Positions 8,036 to 15,243 of a stretch of 32,834 nt of DNA are shown piece by piece. The position numbers were made by a program, and so were the translations under genes. The stretch's first letter is position 1. Each line of letters starts with the position of its first letter. This DNA is from an uncultured Coriobacteriaceae bacterium. Lineage in GTDB: Bacteria > Actinomycetota > Coriobacteriia > Coriobacteriales > Atopobiaceae. The DNA is taken from the NCBI GenBank assembly GCA_900543875.1, contig UQSV01000013.1, positions 1 to 32,834 of the forward strand, read 5' to 3'. The notes under the pieces were generated by a model, which was not told the origin of the DNA, searched no databases, and saw only the letters and a list, made by a program, of their open reading frames with translations.

Positions 8036-8317
8036 CTAGCCTCGCTCGAGGCGGCTCTCGCGAGCCGCCGCTATCTCGGCGTTAATCTCGTCGATTTCCT
8101 TGAGGCCGTCGATGTAGGGCGCGTAGGTCTTCCAGGGGTCGCCCGACCCCAGGCGGCACGAGCCGCAGTTGTCGCAGCTGCCCTCGCCACACCACGACAG
8201 CGAGCGCTCGATGATCTCGATACGCTGCTCGCGCGTGGTGTCCTTGATGAGGCGACTGGGCGAGAGGCCCAGCGCCGCGAGCGCCTCCTGGACCGAGCTC
8301 TTGGTGGCGTTGTCCAT
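8036..8317 (-). CDS. Small four-cysteine protein, function unknown
   Basis: 93 residues, not recognised. The first 40 are likely helical and charged. The centre has C43-x4-C48-x2-C51-x2-C54 followed by RLGSGDPWKTYAPYIDGL, and the tail is an acidic/basic helix. The cysteine spacing suits a zinc or iron-sulfur site. An upstream ATG at 8326 is possible, but AGGAG abuts it, while the same AGGAG is 9 bases before the ATG at 8317, which I prefer. TACAAT (8343 to 8338, minus strand) gives a very short leader. It lies downstream of recQ on the same strand, about 100 bases away, with its own apparent promoter. Confidence 0.7.
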   Translation of the reverse strand: MDNATKSSVQEALAALGLSPSRLIKDTTREQRIEIIERSLSWCGEGSCDNCGSCRLGSGDPWKTYAPYIDGLKEIDEINAEIAAARESRLERG

Positions 8318-8337
8318 GCAAATCATCTCCTAGCGCA

Positions 8338-8343
8338 ATTGTA
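8338..8343 (-). promoter_or_regulatory. Putative -10 box (TACAAT) for the four-cysteine protein
   Basis: TACAAT on the minus strand, about 20 bases before the chosen start, would put the transcript start near 8331 and leave a leader of roughly 14 bases that still contains AGGAG. No -35 consensus is visible. Confidence 0.45.
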
Positions 8344-8419
8344 GGAATGCGATGCGAGGCGCGTGCCGCGCCACGCCGGGCCGCCTGGCGAAGTTCACCG
8401 ATCAGAAACGCTCGGACGG

Positions 8420-10303
8420 CTAGGCGGGCGCGTTGGCGATGGCCTCGAGGAAGGCCTCCCCGTAGCGCTCGGCCTTCTTGGCGCCCACGCCGCTTACCTC
8501 GAGCAGCTCCTCCGTGCTGCGGGGGCGCTTGCGGCACATGTCCTCGAGCGTGGCGTTGTTGAAGATGAGGTAGGGCGGAATCTGCTGCTCGTGGGCGAGC
8601 TCGGTGCGCAGAGTGCGCAGGGCCGAGAAGAGCTGGGCCTGCTCGGGCGTGAGGTCTGCGCGCTCCACCGATGCGTCCTGGGCGGTACGGGCGTGCCTTG
8701 CCGGTCGCGGCCTGCCCTTGGCAACCTTGACGAGGAAGGGCTCGGTCGAGCGCAGGAAGGCGCCGCTGCGGGCGGTGAGGGTAATGGTGGGGAAGTTGCC
8801 CGCCGAGCGGCCGAGCACGCCGCGGTAGACGAGCTCGTCGATGAGCGAACGAATCTGCGGCACGGGGACGTCTGCCATGATGCCGTAGGTCGACAGGGCG
8901 TCGTAGCCGCGCTCGAGCACGCGGGCGGCGCGCGAGCCACGCAGGATGTCGACGATGAGGCCCACGCCAACGCTCTCGGCATACATTCCCTGCGCGCGGG
9001 CCTGCTGGCGCACGCGGGCCACGCAGCTCACGATCTTGAGAGCGTTGGTGCGCTCGTCCGTCTCCTCGAAGTCTGCGAGGCAGTTCGAGCAGCTGCCGCA
9101 GCAGGCCGGGGCCTCCTCGCCAAAGTAGCGCAGGATGAACGAGCGCAGGCAGTTGGTGGTAGTGGCGTAGAAGACCATCTGGCGCAGGCGGGCGTCGTCT
9201 GCCTGGCGCAGCTGCTCGAGCTGCTCGGGCGTGAGGTCCGAGCGCTCGGTGCGCGAGAGGAGAAACTCCGCCGTGTGGACGTCTGCGGGGCTGTAGAGCA
9301 GCAGGCACTCGGCCGCCGTGCCGTCGCGGCCGGCACGGCCCGCCTCCTGGTAGTAGTTCTCGAGCGAGAGTGGCAGGTTGTAGTGCACGACGTAGCTCAC
9401 GTTGCTCTTGTCGATGCCCATGCCAAAGGCGTTCGTGGCCACCATGACGGCCTTGCGGTCATAGATGAAGTCTGCCTGGTTGCGCTCGCGCTCGTCGGGG
9501 GAGAGTCCCGCGTGGTAGCGGGTGGCGGCGATGCCGCGCTCGCAGAGGTCGTCGCAGACCTGCTCGACGGAGCGGCGGCTCATGCAGTAGATGATGCCGC
9601 TGCGCTCCGGTCGGTCGGCGACGAAGCGTGCGAGCGCCTCGTCCTTGGCGCGCCTGCTCGTGGGCCGCTCGACCGCAAACGAGAGGTTGGGCCTGTCGAA
9701 GCTCGCCACGACGCGCAGGGGGTTCTCGAGGCCAAGGGAGCCCTCGATGTCCTCGCGCACCTGGCGGGTGGCGGTTGCGGTGAGCGCCATGACGGGGCAG
9801 CGGGTCTCGAGTTGGTCGACGAACTCGCGAATGCGCTGGTAGCTGGGACGAAAGTCGTTGCCCCACTGCGAGATGCAGTGGGCCTCGTCGATGGCGAGCA
9901 GGCGGGGCGGCTGCTCGTGCGTCAGGTCGAGAAAGGCGGGGTCGTCGAGGCGCTCGGGCGCCACGTAGAGCAGCGTGAGCTCGCCCGCCCGCGCTTGGTC
10001 GAGAATCTGGAGGCGGTCGGGCGCGGTGAGCGAGCTGTTGAGGCAGGCCGCGGCGACGCCCAACTCGCGCAGGGCGCAGACCTGGTCGCTCATGAGCGAG
10101 ATGAGGGGCGACACCACGACGGTGAGGCCGCCGAGGGCCAGGGCGGGCACCTGGTAGCAGATCGACTTGCCTGCCGAGGTGGGCATGACGGCCATGACGT
10201 CTTGCCCGGCAAGGGCGGCGTCGATGATCTGCTCCTGGTGCGCGCGAAAGCTTGGGTAGCCAAAGACGCGCCGCAGGATGTCGAGGGGAGACTCGCTTGT
10301 CAT
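8420..10303 (-). CDS. recQ: ATP-dependent DNA helicase RecQ
   Basis: 627 residues, 3'-5' DNA helicase for recombination and stalled-fork repair. Walker A is PTSAGKS (41-47, K46), a variant of the usual PTGGGKS; the DEAH box is at 139-142 and the RecQ loop TATATRQVREDI follows. QEAGRAGRDG (319-328) is motif VI. The zinc site is C385-x16-C402-x2-C405-x2-C408, matching the E. coli spacing. A winged-helix domain follows, then an HRDC domain at about 545-620. The ATG overlaps the stop of the Nudix gene (ATGA, 10300-10303), so the two are translationally coupled. Confidence 0.95.
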   Translation of the reverse strand: MTSESPLDILRRVFGYPSFRAHQEQIIDAALAGQDVMAVMPTSAGKSICYQVPALALGGLTVVVSPLISLMSDQVCALRELGVAAACLNSSLTAPDRLQILDQARAGELTLLYVAPERLDDPAFLDLTHEQPPRLLAIDEAHCISQWGNDFRPSYQRIREFVDQLETRCPVMALTATATRQVREDIEGSLGLENPLRVVASFDRPNLSFAVERPTSRRAKDEALARFVADRPERSGIIYCMSRRSVEQVCDDLCERGIAATRYHAGLSPDERERNQADFIYDRKAVMVATNAFGMGIDKSNVSYVVHYNLPLSLENYYQEAGRAGRDGTAAECLLLYSPADVHTAEFLLSRTERSDLTPEQLEQLRQADDARLRQMVFYATTTNCLRSFILRYFGEEAPACCGSCSNCLADFEETDERTNALKIVSCVARVRQQARAQGMYAESVGVGLIVDILRGSRAARVLERGYDALSTYGIMADVPVPQIRSLIDELVYRGVLGRSAGNFPTITLTARSGAFLRSTEPFLVKVAKGRPRPARHARTAQDASVERADLTPEQAQLFSALRTLRTELAHEQQIPPYLIFNNATLEDMCRKRPRSTEELLEVSGVGAKKAERYGEAFLEAIANAPA

Positions 10304-10932
10304 GAGCGCATCTCCGCCTGGCCGGCGGCACGCGCGACATCCCCTGCCTGCGGCGCGGGCCGTGGCGTTGCCGGTTGTGCCTGGTCGCTCAGCAGGCCGC
10401 GCGCCTGCGCACGCGCCCAGGCCGCGAGCCCCGCGCCGTGGCGGAACTCGCCGCTTGCGATGAGGCCCTCGAGATGGGAGAGGGGCACCACCCGCTGGCG
10501 TATGTCCTCGCTGGCGTCTGGGCGCGCGTCACTCGTCTGCCCGCCGCAGCGGGCAAGGAACAGGTGGATCGTCTCAGCGGTGGCGCCGGGCGAGGGGTGG
10601 AAGGCTCCCAGGTCAACGAGCTCGGAGGCCACGTAGCCCGTCTCCTCGGCCAGCTCGCGCGCCGCCGTGTTGCGGGGCTGCTCGCCTTCGTCGATGGCGC
10701 CGGCCGGAAGCTCGACCTGCATGCTGCCCGTGGCGGGGCGGAACTGGCGGATGAGCACGGTCTGGGGCTCACCCTCGCCCTCGATGAGGGGCAGGACGCA
10801 CACGCCCGGGCGAATGCGTATGAACGAGTAGGGAAAGTCAGCGTCGTTGACGTGCAGCCTGCCAACGGAGACCTCGAAGCGGTCTGCCTCGAGGCGCCGC
10901 CTCTCCTCGTACCTCGCTGTCTGTTCTGCCAT
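10300..10932 (-). CDS. Nudix hydrolase, ADP-ribose pyrophosphatase type
   Basis: 210 residues. The full Nudix box G-x5-E-x7-REL-x-EE-x-G-Y occupies 78-100 (GAIDEGEQPRNTAARELAEE, then TGY). The upstream FIRIRPGVCVLPLI and QTVLIRQFRPATGSMQVELPAG match the ADP-ribose/nucleotide-sugar pyrophosphatase subfamily. The last 40 residues are Ala/Pro/Gln-rich and probably disordered. The ATG at 10932 has GAGGAG six bases upstream. It is first in a two-gene unit with recQ, which suggests but does not prove a role linked to DNA repair or ADP-ribose turnover. Confidence 0.88.
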   Translation of the reverse strand: MAEQTARYEERRRLEADRFEVSVGRLHVNDADFPYSFIRIRPGVCVLPLIEGEGEPQTVLIRQFRPATGSMQVELPAGAIDEGEQPRNTAARELAEETGYVASELVDLGAFHPSPGATAETIHLFLARCGGQTSDARPDASEDIRQRVVPLSHLEGLIASGEFRHGAGLAAWARAQARGLLSDQAQPATPRPAPQAGDVARAAGQAEMRS

Positions 10933-10956
10933 GCGGGCTCCTCTCGTGTCCGTGCC

Positions 10957-10962
10957 ATTGTA
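10957..10962 (-). promoter_or_regulatory. Putative -10 box (TACAAT) for the Nudix-recQ unit
   Basis: TACAAT on the minus strand lies about 25 bases before the Nudix ATG, placing the transcript start near 10950 just ahead of the GAGGAG ribosome site. The matching -35 position reads CAACCA, which is not a consensus. Confidence 0.45.
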
Positions 10963-11074
10963 CGCGCGGACGCCCCGGGTGGTTGCCGCCCCGTGCTGGC
11001 CGTGCGGGACTACGCCCGTGGTGACGGAACCACTGGCCCCGCCCTCCGTGCCTCGGCGAGGCGTCGGACCGTGC

Positions 11075-11449
11075 CTAGCCGAGCCAGTCGATCTCCCAGA
11101 TGTCCTCGAACAGGATGCGCCTGCTCGAGCGGGAGCCGCCCTGCGTGAGCTCGAGCGTCCTGAAGGCGGCGTCGATCTGGCGCACCGTACCCACGCAGGT
11201 CTCGTAGGAGTCCCGCGCGTAGTAGGTGACGCGCACCTCGCTGCCCTTGCCCAGGCGCGAGAGCATTCGCGAGATCTGCTCGGTGCGCTCCTCGGTCATG
11301 GTGTGGCGCGGCTCGCGGACGCGCTCCTGCTCGCGCACGACGTCGTAGTAGCCGGTGAGGGCCGCGAACGGCATGAACTGCGCGGCGTCGGTTGGGGTGG
11401 CGGCGCGTGCCACGGGCGAACTCTCCGAACCAAGAAGGCTGTTATGCAT
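11075..11449 (-). CDS. YolD-like protein, partner of Y-family polymerase
   Basis: 124 residues. From about residue 25 (QFMPFAALTGYYDVVREQE) to the end (ILFEDIWEIDWLG) it matches the YolD-like family, small beta-barrel proteins repeatedly found beside UvrX/YqjW-type polymerases and sometimes compared to UmuD in role. The ATG at 11449 follows GGGAGGACACC and overlaps the polymerase stop by 8 bases, so translation is coupled. The first 24 residues are a variable leader. A longer frame to 11533 merely overlaps the polymerase. Confidence 0.85.
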   Translation of the reverse strand: MHNSLLGSESSPVARAATPTDAAQFMPFAALTGYYDVVREQERVREPRHTMTEERTEQISRMLSRLGKGSEVRVTYYARDSYETCVGTVRQIDAAFRTLELTQGGSRSSRRILFEDIWEIDWLG

Positions 11450-12776
11450 GGTGTCCTCCCACCTGTGCGTTGCGGTCGCGCCCCGTGGCCTCCTTGCGGA
11501 AGCTTCGGCCGCGGATGATCGCGTTCTTTCCAAACCGCTGCTTTACGGCGAGCGTTGTGGCGACGAGCCTGCGCTCAGTCTCCTCGGCCTGCACGTCTAC
11601 GAACAGCGTGGGCTCGGCAAGGCTCTGGGAGATGAGGGCGCCAAGGCCTATGCTCAGGCGCTTGACCTTGCGTCGCGTGTCCACGACCTCGGCAAACAGG
11701 CGCTCGACCTCGCGCATGAGCGCCTCGCGCGACGAGGTGTGGGCCGCGAGCTTGTGCGAGGCCGCGGCGTGCGGGCCGCGCCGGACGCAGGCGAGCTCCC
11801 AGTCCGTCACATCCATGTGGTAGCCAACCCATAGCGAGACGTGGCCGCAGGCCAGGCCCTTGCCGATGAGGTCGAGAACGCTCTCGTCGACCATCTCGCG
11901 CACGACGGTGAGCGCCTCGTCTGCCGTGTAGGGGTGCGTGAGCACCTGGCCCACGCTGATGGAGTGCTGCTGCGGCTCGTAGGCTTGGATCTGGCCAATG
12001 GTGCAGTTCTCGATGCCGCGGGCGTGCTCGGCGAGGTGGACCGCGTTGACGCCGAACTCGCGGCGCAGGGTTGCCTCGTCGATGGCGACGACCCCCGCGA
12101 GGTCGTAGGCGCCCAGGCGGGCGAGCCTGCGCGCGATGCCCGGGCCCACCTGCCAGATGTCCGTGATGGGACGATGGTGCCAGATCTTCTGGCGAAACGT
12201 GGGGCCGTCGAGCACGCCGATGTGGCTGGGCTCGTGCTTGGCGAGGATGTCGAGCGCCACCTTGGCGAGGAAGAGGTTGGTGCCCACGCCGGCCGTGGCG
12301 CAGATGCGCGTCTCGGCATAGACGGTGTTCATGAGCATGCGCGCGAGGCCTGCCCCGTCTGTCTGGTAGAGCGCAAGGTAGGGCGTGGCGTCGATGAAGC
12401 ACTCGTCGATCGAGTAGACGTGGATGTCTTCCTTGGCAATGAAGCGCAGATAGATGCTATAGATTTGCGCCGATACCTCCATGTAGCGGCGCATGTGGGG
12501 CCTGATGGCGCGGTAGCGGATGTTCTTGGGAATCTGGAACAGCCGTGGGCGGCCCGACAGGCCGCAGGCCTTGATGGCGGGGGAGAGTGCTAGGCAGATG
12601 GTGCCGGGGCCGCGGCTCGTGTCTGCCACGACGAGGTTGGTCTTAAACGGGTCGAGCCCAAGGTCCGCGCACTCGACGGAGGCGTAGAAGCTCTTGAGGT
12701 CGATGCAGAGGTAGACGTGCCCTGTGTCCGTGGGGTCGCCGGGCATGGCCGCGCGCCGGGGTGTGGTGCCTGTCAT
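11442..12776 (-). CDS. Y-family (UmuC/DinB-like) translesion DNA polymerase
   Basis: 444 residues. Inserts nucleotides opposite damaged template bases, with mutagenic outcome. Catalytic carboxylates are D26 in YLCIDLKSFYASVE and D124/E125 in YSIDECFID. WQVGPGIARRLARLGAYDLAGV is the helix-hairpin-helix thumb. The closest resemblance is to the Firmicutes UvrX/YqjW group rather than DinB of E. coli. The ATG at 12776 has GGAGG eight bases upstream; a TTG at 12797 is less likely. A LexA-type box lies 19 bases before the start, so SOS induction is expected. It forms a two-gene cassette with the YolD protein. Confidence 0.92.
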   Translation of the reverse strand: MTGTTPRRAAMPGDPTDTGHVYLCIDLKSFYASVECADLGLDPFKTNLVVADTSRGPGTICLALSPAIKACGLSGRPRLFQIPKNIRYRAIRPHMRRYMEVSAQIYSIYLRFIAKEDIHVYSIDECFIDATPYLALYQTDGAGLARMLMNTVYAETRICATAGVGTNLFLAKVALDILAKHEPSHIGVLDGPTFRQKIWHHRPITDIWQVGPGIARRLARLGAYDLAGVVAIDEATLRREFGVNAVHLAEHARGIENCTIGQIQAYEPQQHSISVGQVLTHPYTADEALTVVREMVDESVLDLIGKGLACGHVSLWVGYHMDVTDWELACVRRGPHAAASHKLAAHTSSREALMREVERLFAEVVDTRRKVKRLSIGLGALISQSLAEPTLFVDVQAEETERRLVATTLAVKQRFGKNAIIRGRSFRKEATGRDRNAQVGGHHA

Positions 12777-12794
12777 GTGCCTCGCCTCCGCTCG

Positions 12795-12808
12795 CAAACA
12801 CGTGTTCG
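12795..12808 (-). promoter_or_regulatory. LexA (SOS) operator in front of the polymerase cassette
   Basis: The minus strand reads CGAACACGTGTTTG, fitting the Gram-positive LexA/DinR box CGAAC-N4-GTTYG at every defined position, with a perfect ACACGTGT core. It lies just upstream of the polymerase ribosome site, a position suited to repression. A lone half-site (CGAACATA, minus strand, about 12887-12894) lies further upstream. Confidence 0.75.
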
Positions 12809-12943
12809 TTTTCCTGTGAACCCATGATGCAACGCGAATCGGACACTAAGGATGGCGATTCTGAAACGACCACAAGGCCGTCACGCTATGTTCGGGTGTT
12901 GACAGCGGGGCACCCCAGTGCAAATGGAGCGACAAAGCTGCAG

Positions 12944-13429
12944 CTAGCGGCCTACGTGACCGCTTGCAGCGTAGAAGGCGCGGTTGTTGGGCGTCTCGTC
13001 GACCTCGACCTGCGAGACGGGCAGGCCGCGCTGCTCGAGACGCTCGTAGAACCAGCGGGCGAGGTTCTCGGCCGTGGTGCGGAAGGGCAGGATGGTCAGG
13101 GTGAAGCCCTCGCTCTCGAGTGCCGCGATGGTCGCGGGCGCAAGCGACCCCTCCTCGACGAGGAAGGTGTGGTCGAGCTCGCCTGCTACCTCGGCGACGA
13201 CGCGCTTGAAGACGCCAAAGTCGACGACCATGTCGCGCATCGTGCCGTCGCCGGTCTGCGTACCGTCCTCGCGAAGGCCGCCTCCGGCGCCGGTGCCGTC
13301 CTGCAGCTGCTCGACCTCGATCGTGGCGACGACGCGCCAGCGGTGGCCGTGGAGGTTCTCGCACTTGCCGTAGTAGTTGGTGAGGAAGTGGGCACCGTCG
13401 AAGTGGGCCTCGGCCTGCAGTCCGTACAT
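12944..13429 (-). CDS. queD: 6-carboxytetrahydropterin synthase / PTPS family (QueD-like)
   Basis: 161 residues. The family converts dihydroneopterin triphosphate to 6-carboxytetrahydropterin on the route to queuosine and other 7-deazaguanines. Zinc histidines are H14, H27 and H29 (GAHFL...CENLHGH), with the catalytic cysteine C23 four residues before HGH; DMVVDFGVFK and ELDHTFL are conserved. An insertion rich in Gly, Asp and Thr (about 43-63) interrupts the first sheet and is unusual. The ATG at 13429 follows CGGAGGTCAC. No queC, queE or queF is nearby; instead an XRE regulator precedes it by 18 bases, probably in one transcript. Confidence 0.85.
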   Translation of the reverse strand: MYGLQAEAHFDGAHFLTNYYGKCENLHGHRWRVVATIEVEQLQDGTGAGGGLREDGTQTGDGTMRDMVVDFGVFKRVVAEVAGELDHTFLVEEGSLAPATIAALESEGFTLTILPFRTTAENLARWFYERLEQRGLPVSQVEVDETPNNRAFYAASGHVGR

Positions 13430-13447
13430 GTGACCTCCGAGCTGGAG

Positions 13448-13798
13448 TTATATGGTCGTTACGCCGTCGCGGTGCTGCCCTGTCCAGGCTGGGTCGAGGT
13501 TTTGGCCGGCTAGGGTCGCGCGTCCGGTGACGGAGCTATCGTACTCGACCACGAGCAGCTCGCTCACGTCCATTTCAAATGCGCTGGCAATCGAGAGGAG
13601 CGACGACAGGCGAGGGTTGGCGGGCTTGTCCTCGTCAAGGATGCCGCGCTCGTACTTTTGGTAGGTGTTCGTGTTCATGCCGGCAAGCTCGGCGACCTTC
13701 TCCTGGGTGAGGCCCCTGCTTTCGCGCAGGCTGCGCAGACGCAGAGCGAACTTCTTCGCAAAGGCGCAGGTGAGGGAGTATGTGTCTTGAGTCGGCAT
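13448..13798 (-). CDS. XRE-family helix-turn-helix regulator
   Basis: 116 residues. A Cro/C1-type domain spans about 14-80: KKFALRLRSLRESRGLTQEK with recognition region VAELAGMNTNTYQKYERG, then LSSLLSIASAFEMDVSELL. The C-terminal 35 residues are short and have no known sensor domain. The ATG at 13798 has no ribosome site; the DNA just upstream contains two 16-bp palindromes, so autoregulation is likely. It is directly upstream of the queD-like gene and is its most probable local regulator. Confidence 0.85.
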   Translation of the reverse strand: MPTQDTYSLTCAFAKKFALRLRSLRESRGLTQEKVAELAGMNTNTYQKYERGILDEDKPANPRLSSLLSIASAFEMDVSELLVVEYDSSVTGRATLAGQNLDPAWTGQHRDGVTTI

Positions 13799-13832
13799 GG
13801 CTCAAATATGTGGTTTGTGGCCGCATTCCACC

Positions 13833-13867
13833 ACCACTTATAAGTGGTTTTACCGCCTATAAGCGGT
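13833..13867. promoter_or_regulatory. Two tandem 16-bp palindromes, probable XRE operator
   Basis: ACCACTTATAAGTGGT (13833-13848) is a perfect palindrome. ACCGCCTATAAGCGGT (13852-13867) is the same pattern with one mismatch. The centres are 19 bases apart, near two helical turns, as expected for two dimers side by side. The TTATAA cores may also include the -10 of the regulator gene, so binding would shut off its own promoter. Confidence 0.6.
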
Positions 13868-13927
13868 GGGGAGACATGCGGGTGGGCCGTTTGGCCCACG
13901 CCCTGTGCGCCCGGCGGCGCGGGGCGC

Positions 13928-13992
13928 GGGGACGGGGGCGGGTCTTTTGTCCCCAATCTGCGGAGACGGAAGACCAGCCCCCTGTCACGTGA
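13928..13992. repeat. Intergenic long-hairpin repeat, copy A
   Basis: GGGGGCGGGTCTT (13934-13946) pairs with AAGACCAGCCCCC (13970-13982) with one mismatch, and GGGGAC/GTCCCC (13928-13933, 13949-13954) pair as an alternative small stem. The reverse complement aligns in layout with copies at 26036-26100 and 28840-28889: GACAGGGGG, stem, CTTCNGTCTC, short loop, GGGACAAAAG, stem, CCCCC-GTCCC. It lies between divergent xre and sbcD. Confidence 0.7.
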
Positions 13993-14019
13993 CTGAGAAA
14001 TAGTGTCAGGGGCGAGCAA

Positions 14020-14025
14020 TACAAT
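14020..14025 (+). promoter_or_regulatory. Putative -10 box (TACAAT) for sbcDC
   Basis: TACAAT lies 46-51 bases before the sbcD ATG. No -35 consensus at 16-18 bases. The preceding DNA is the tail of repeat copy A, so the repeat ends almost at the promoter. Confidence 0.4.
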
Positions 14026-14070
14026 GGAGACAATTGGAATTCGATCCCGGTTCGACCCTAGGGAGGGGCC

Positions 14071-15243
14071 ATGAGGCTGCTGCACATCTCGGATTTGCAC
14101 ATCGGAAAGTCGGTGTGCGAGTTTTCCCTGCTCGAGGACCAGCGCCATGTGCTCGAGCAGGTCATAGGAATGATTGGCGGGCGCGGCGTCGATGCGGTGC
14201 TCGTCGCGGGCGACCTCTATGACCGCTCGATGCCCAGCGCGGACGCCGTGGCCCTCGTCGATTGGTTCCTCGCCCAGCTCGCCGCCACGGGCGTCCCGGC
14301 CATCGTGACCGCGGGCAACCATGACTCGGCCGAGCGCGTGGCCTATGCCTCGAGCCTGCTCGCCAACCAGGGCATCCACGTGTCGCCGGTCTTCGACGGC
14401 CGTATCGAGCCCGTGCGCCTGACAGACGAGCTTGGCCCGGTCGACGTCTGGCCCATTCCCTTCCTGCAGCCCGCAACGGTGCGCCACTTCTTTCCGGACG
14501 CGCAGGTCTTGGACTACACCGACGCCCTGCGCGTGGTGGTCGACGCCTGCGAGCTGCGTGATGTTGACGAAGAGGGCCGGCGCGTGCACAACGTCTGCGT
14601 GGCCCACCAGTTCGTGACGAGTGGCGGCATCTCGCCCGAGCGCTGCGCCTCGGAGCTGTCGCTGGGCGGCATGGACAACGTCGACGCGAGCGTGTTCGAC
14701 CCGTTTGACTACGTGGCACTGGGGCACGTCCACGGTGCCCAGCGCGTGGGCCGCGATGCCGTGCGCTACTCTGGCTCCATCCTCAAGTACTCCCTCTCCG
14801 AGTGGCGCGGCCAGAAGTCAGCCACCCTGGTCGAGCTGGGCAAGCCCGGCGACGAGCCCGCCATCGAGCTCGCGGCGCTTGAGCCCCTCCATGACCTGCG
14901 CCGCCTGCGAGGGCCGCTCGAGCGCCTCGTGTCGAGCGAGGTCGCTGGCGAGCCCGGAACCAGCCGCGAGGACTACATCTACGCCGTGCTGACCGACGAG
15001 AACCCCGTGCTTGACGCCCTGGCGCAGCTGCGCGAGGTCTATCCCAACGTCATGAGCCTCGAGTATGACAACGCCCGAACGCGCGCCGCCGGCGTGTCCT
15101 CGGACGCCCCGGCTGCGGGCGAGGACGGCACGAGCCCGCTTGACCTGTTCTGCGAGTTCTACGAGCTGCAGAACGGAAGCGAGCTCACGGATGCCCAGCG
15201 CGGCGTGGTCGTCGACGAGCTCAAGAAGATCGAGGAGAAGTAG
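14071..15243 (+). CDS. sbcD: Nuclease SbcCD subunit D (Mre11-like)
   Basis: 390 residues. Manganese-dependent nuclease that with SbcC opens hairpins and processes DNA ends. Phosphoesterase motifs in order: ISDLHIGK (6-13), AGDLYDR (46-52), AGNHDS (81-86), VAHQF and LGHVHG. The C-terminal cap domain has an Ala/Gly/Asp-rich low-complexity segment at about 335-355. The ATG at 14071 follows AGGGAGGGGCC. Its stop codon is directly followed by the sbcC ATG, so the subunits are translated in tandem. Confidence 0.94.
   Translation: MRLLHISDLHIGKSVCEFSLLEDQRHVLEQVIGMIGGRGVDAVLVAGDLYDRSMPSADAVALVDWFLAQLAATGVPAIVTAGNHDSAERVAYASSLLANQGIHVSPVFDGRIEPVRLTDELGPVDVWPIPFLQPATVRHFFPDAQVLDYTDALRVVVDACELRDVDEEGRRVHNVCVAHQFVTSGGISPERCASELSLGGMDNVDASVFDPFDYVALGHVHGAQRVGRDAVRYSGSILKYSLSEWRGQKSATLVELGKPGDEPAIELAALEPLHDLRRLRGPLERLVSSEVAGEPGTSREDYIYAVLTDENPVLDALAQLREVYPNVMSLEYDNARTRAAGVSSDAPAAGEDGTSPLDLFCEFYELQNGSELTDAQRGVVVDELKKIEEK

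Noticed and set aside
8363..10636. 757-codon plus-strand frame opposite recQ
   Set aside because: Low-complexity composition, no domain, and fully antisense to RecQ with all helicase motifs on the minus strand.
12881..12906. Second LexA site and a TTGACA box on the plus strand
   Set aside because: Only one half of the LexA palindrome is present, and TTGACA has no -10 partner or downstream gene on that strand.
13870..13927. Hairpin GTGGGCC-GTTT-GGCCCAC near repeat copy A as a terminator
   Set aside because: It lies between two divergent starts, has no T-run, and no transcript would need to stop there.
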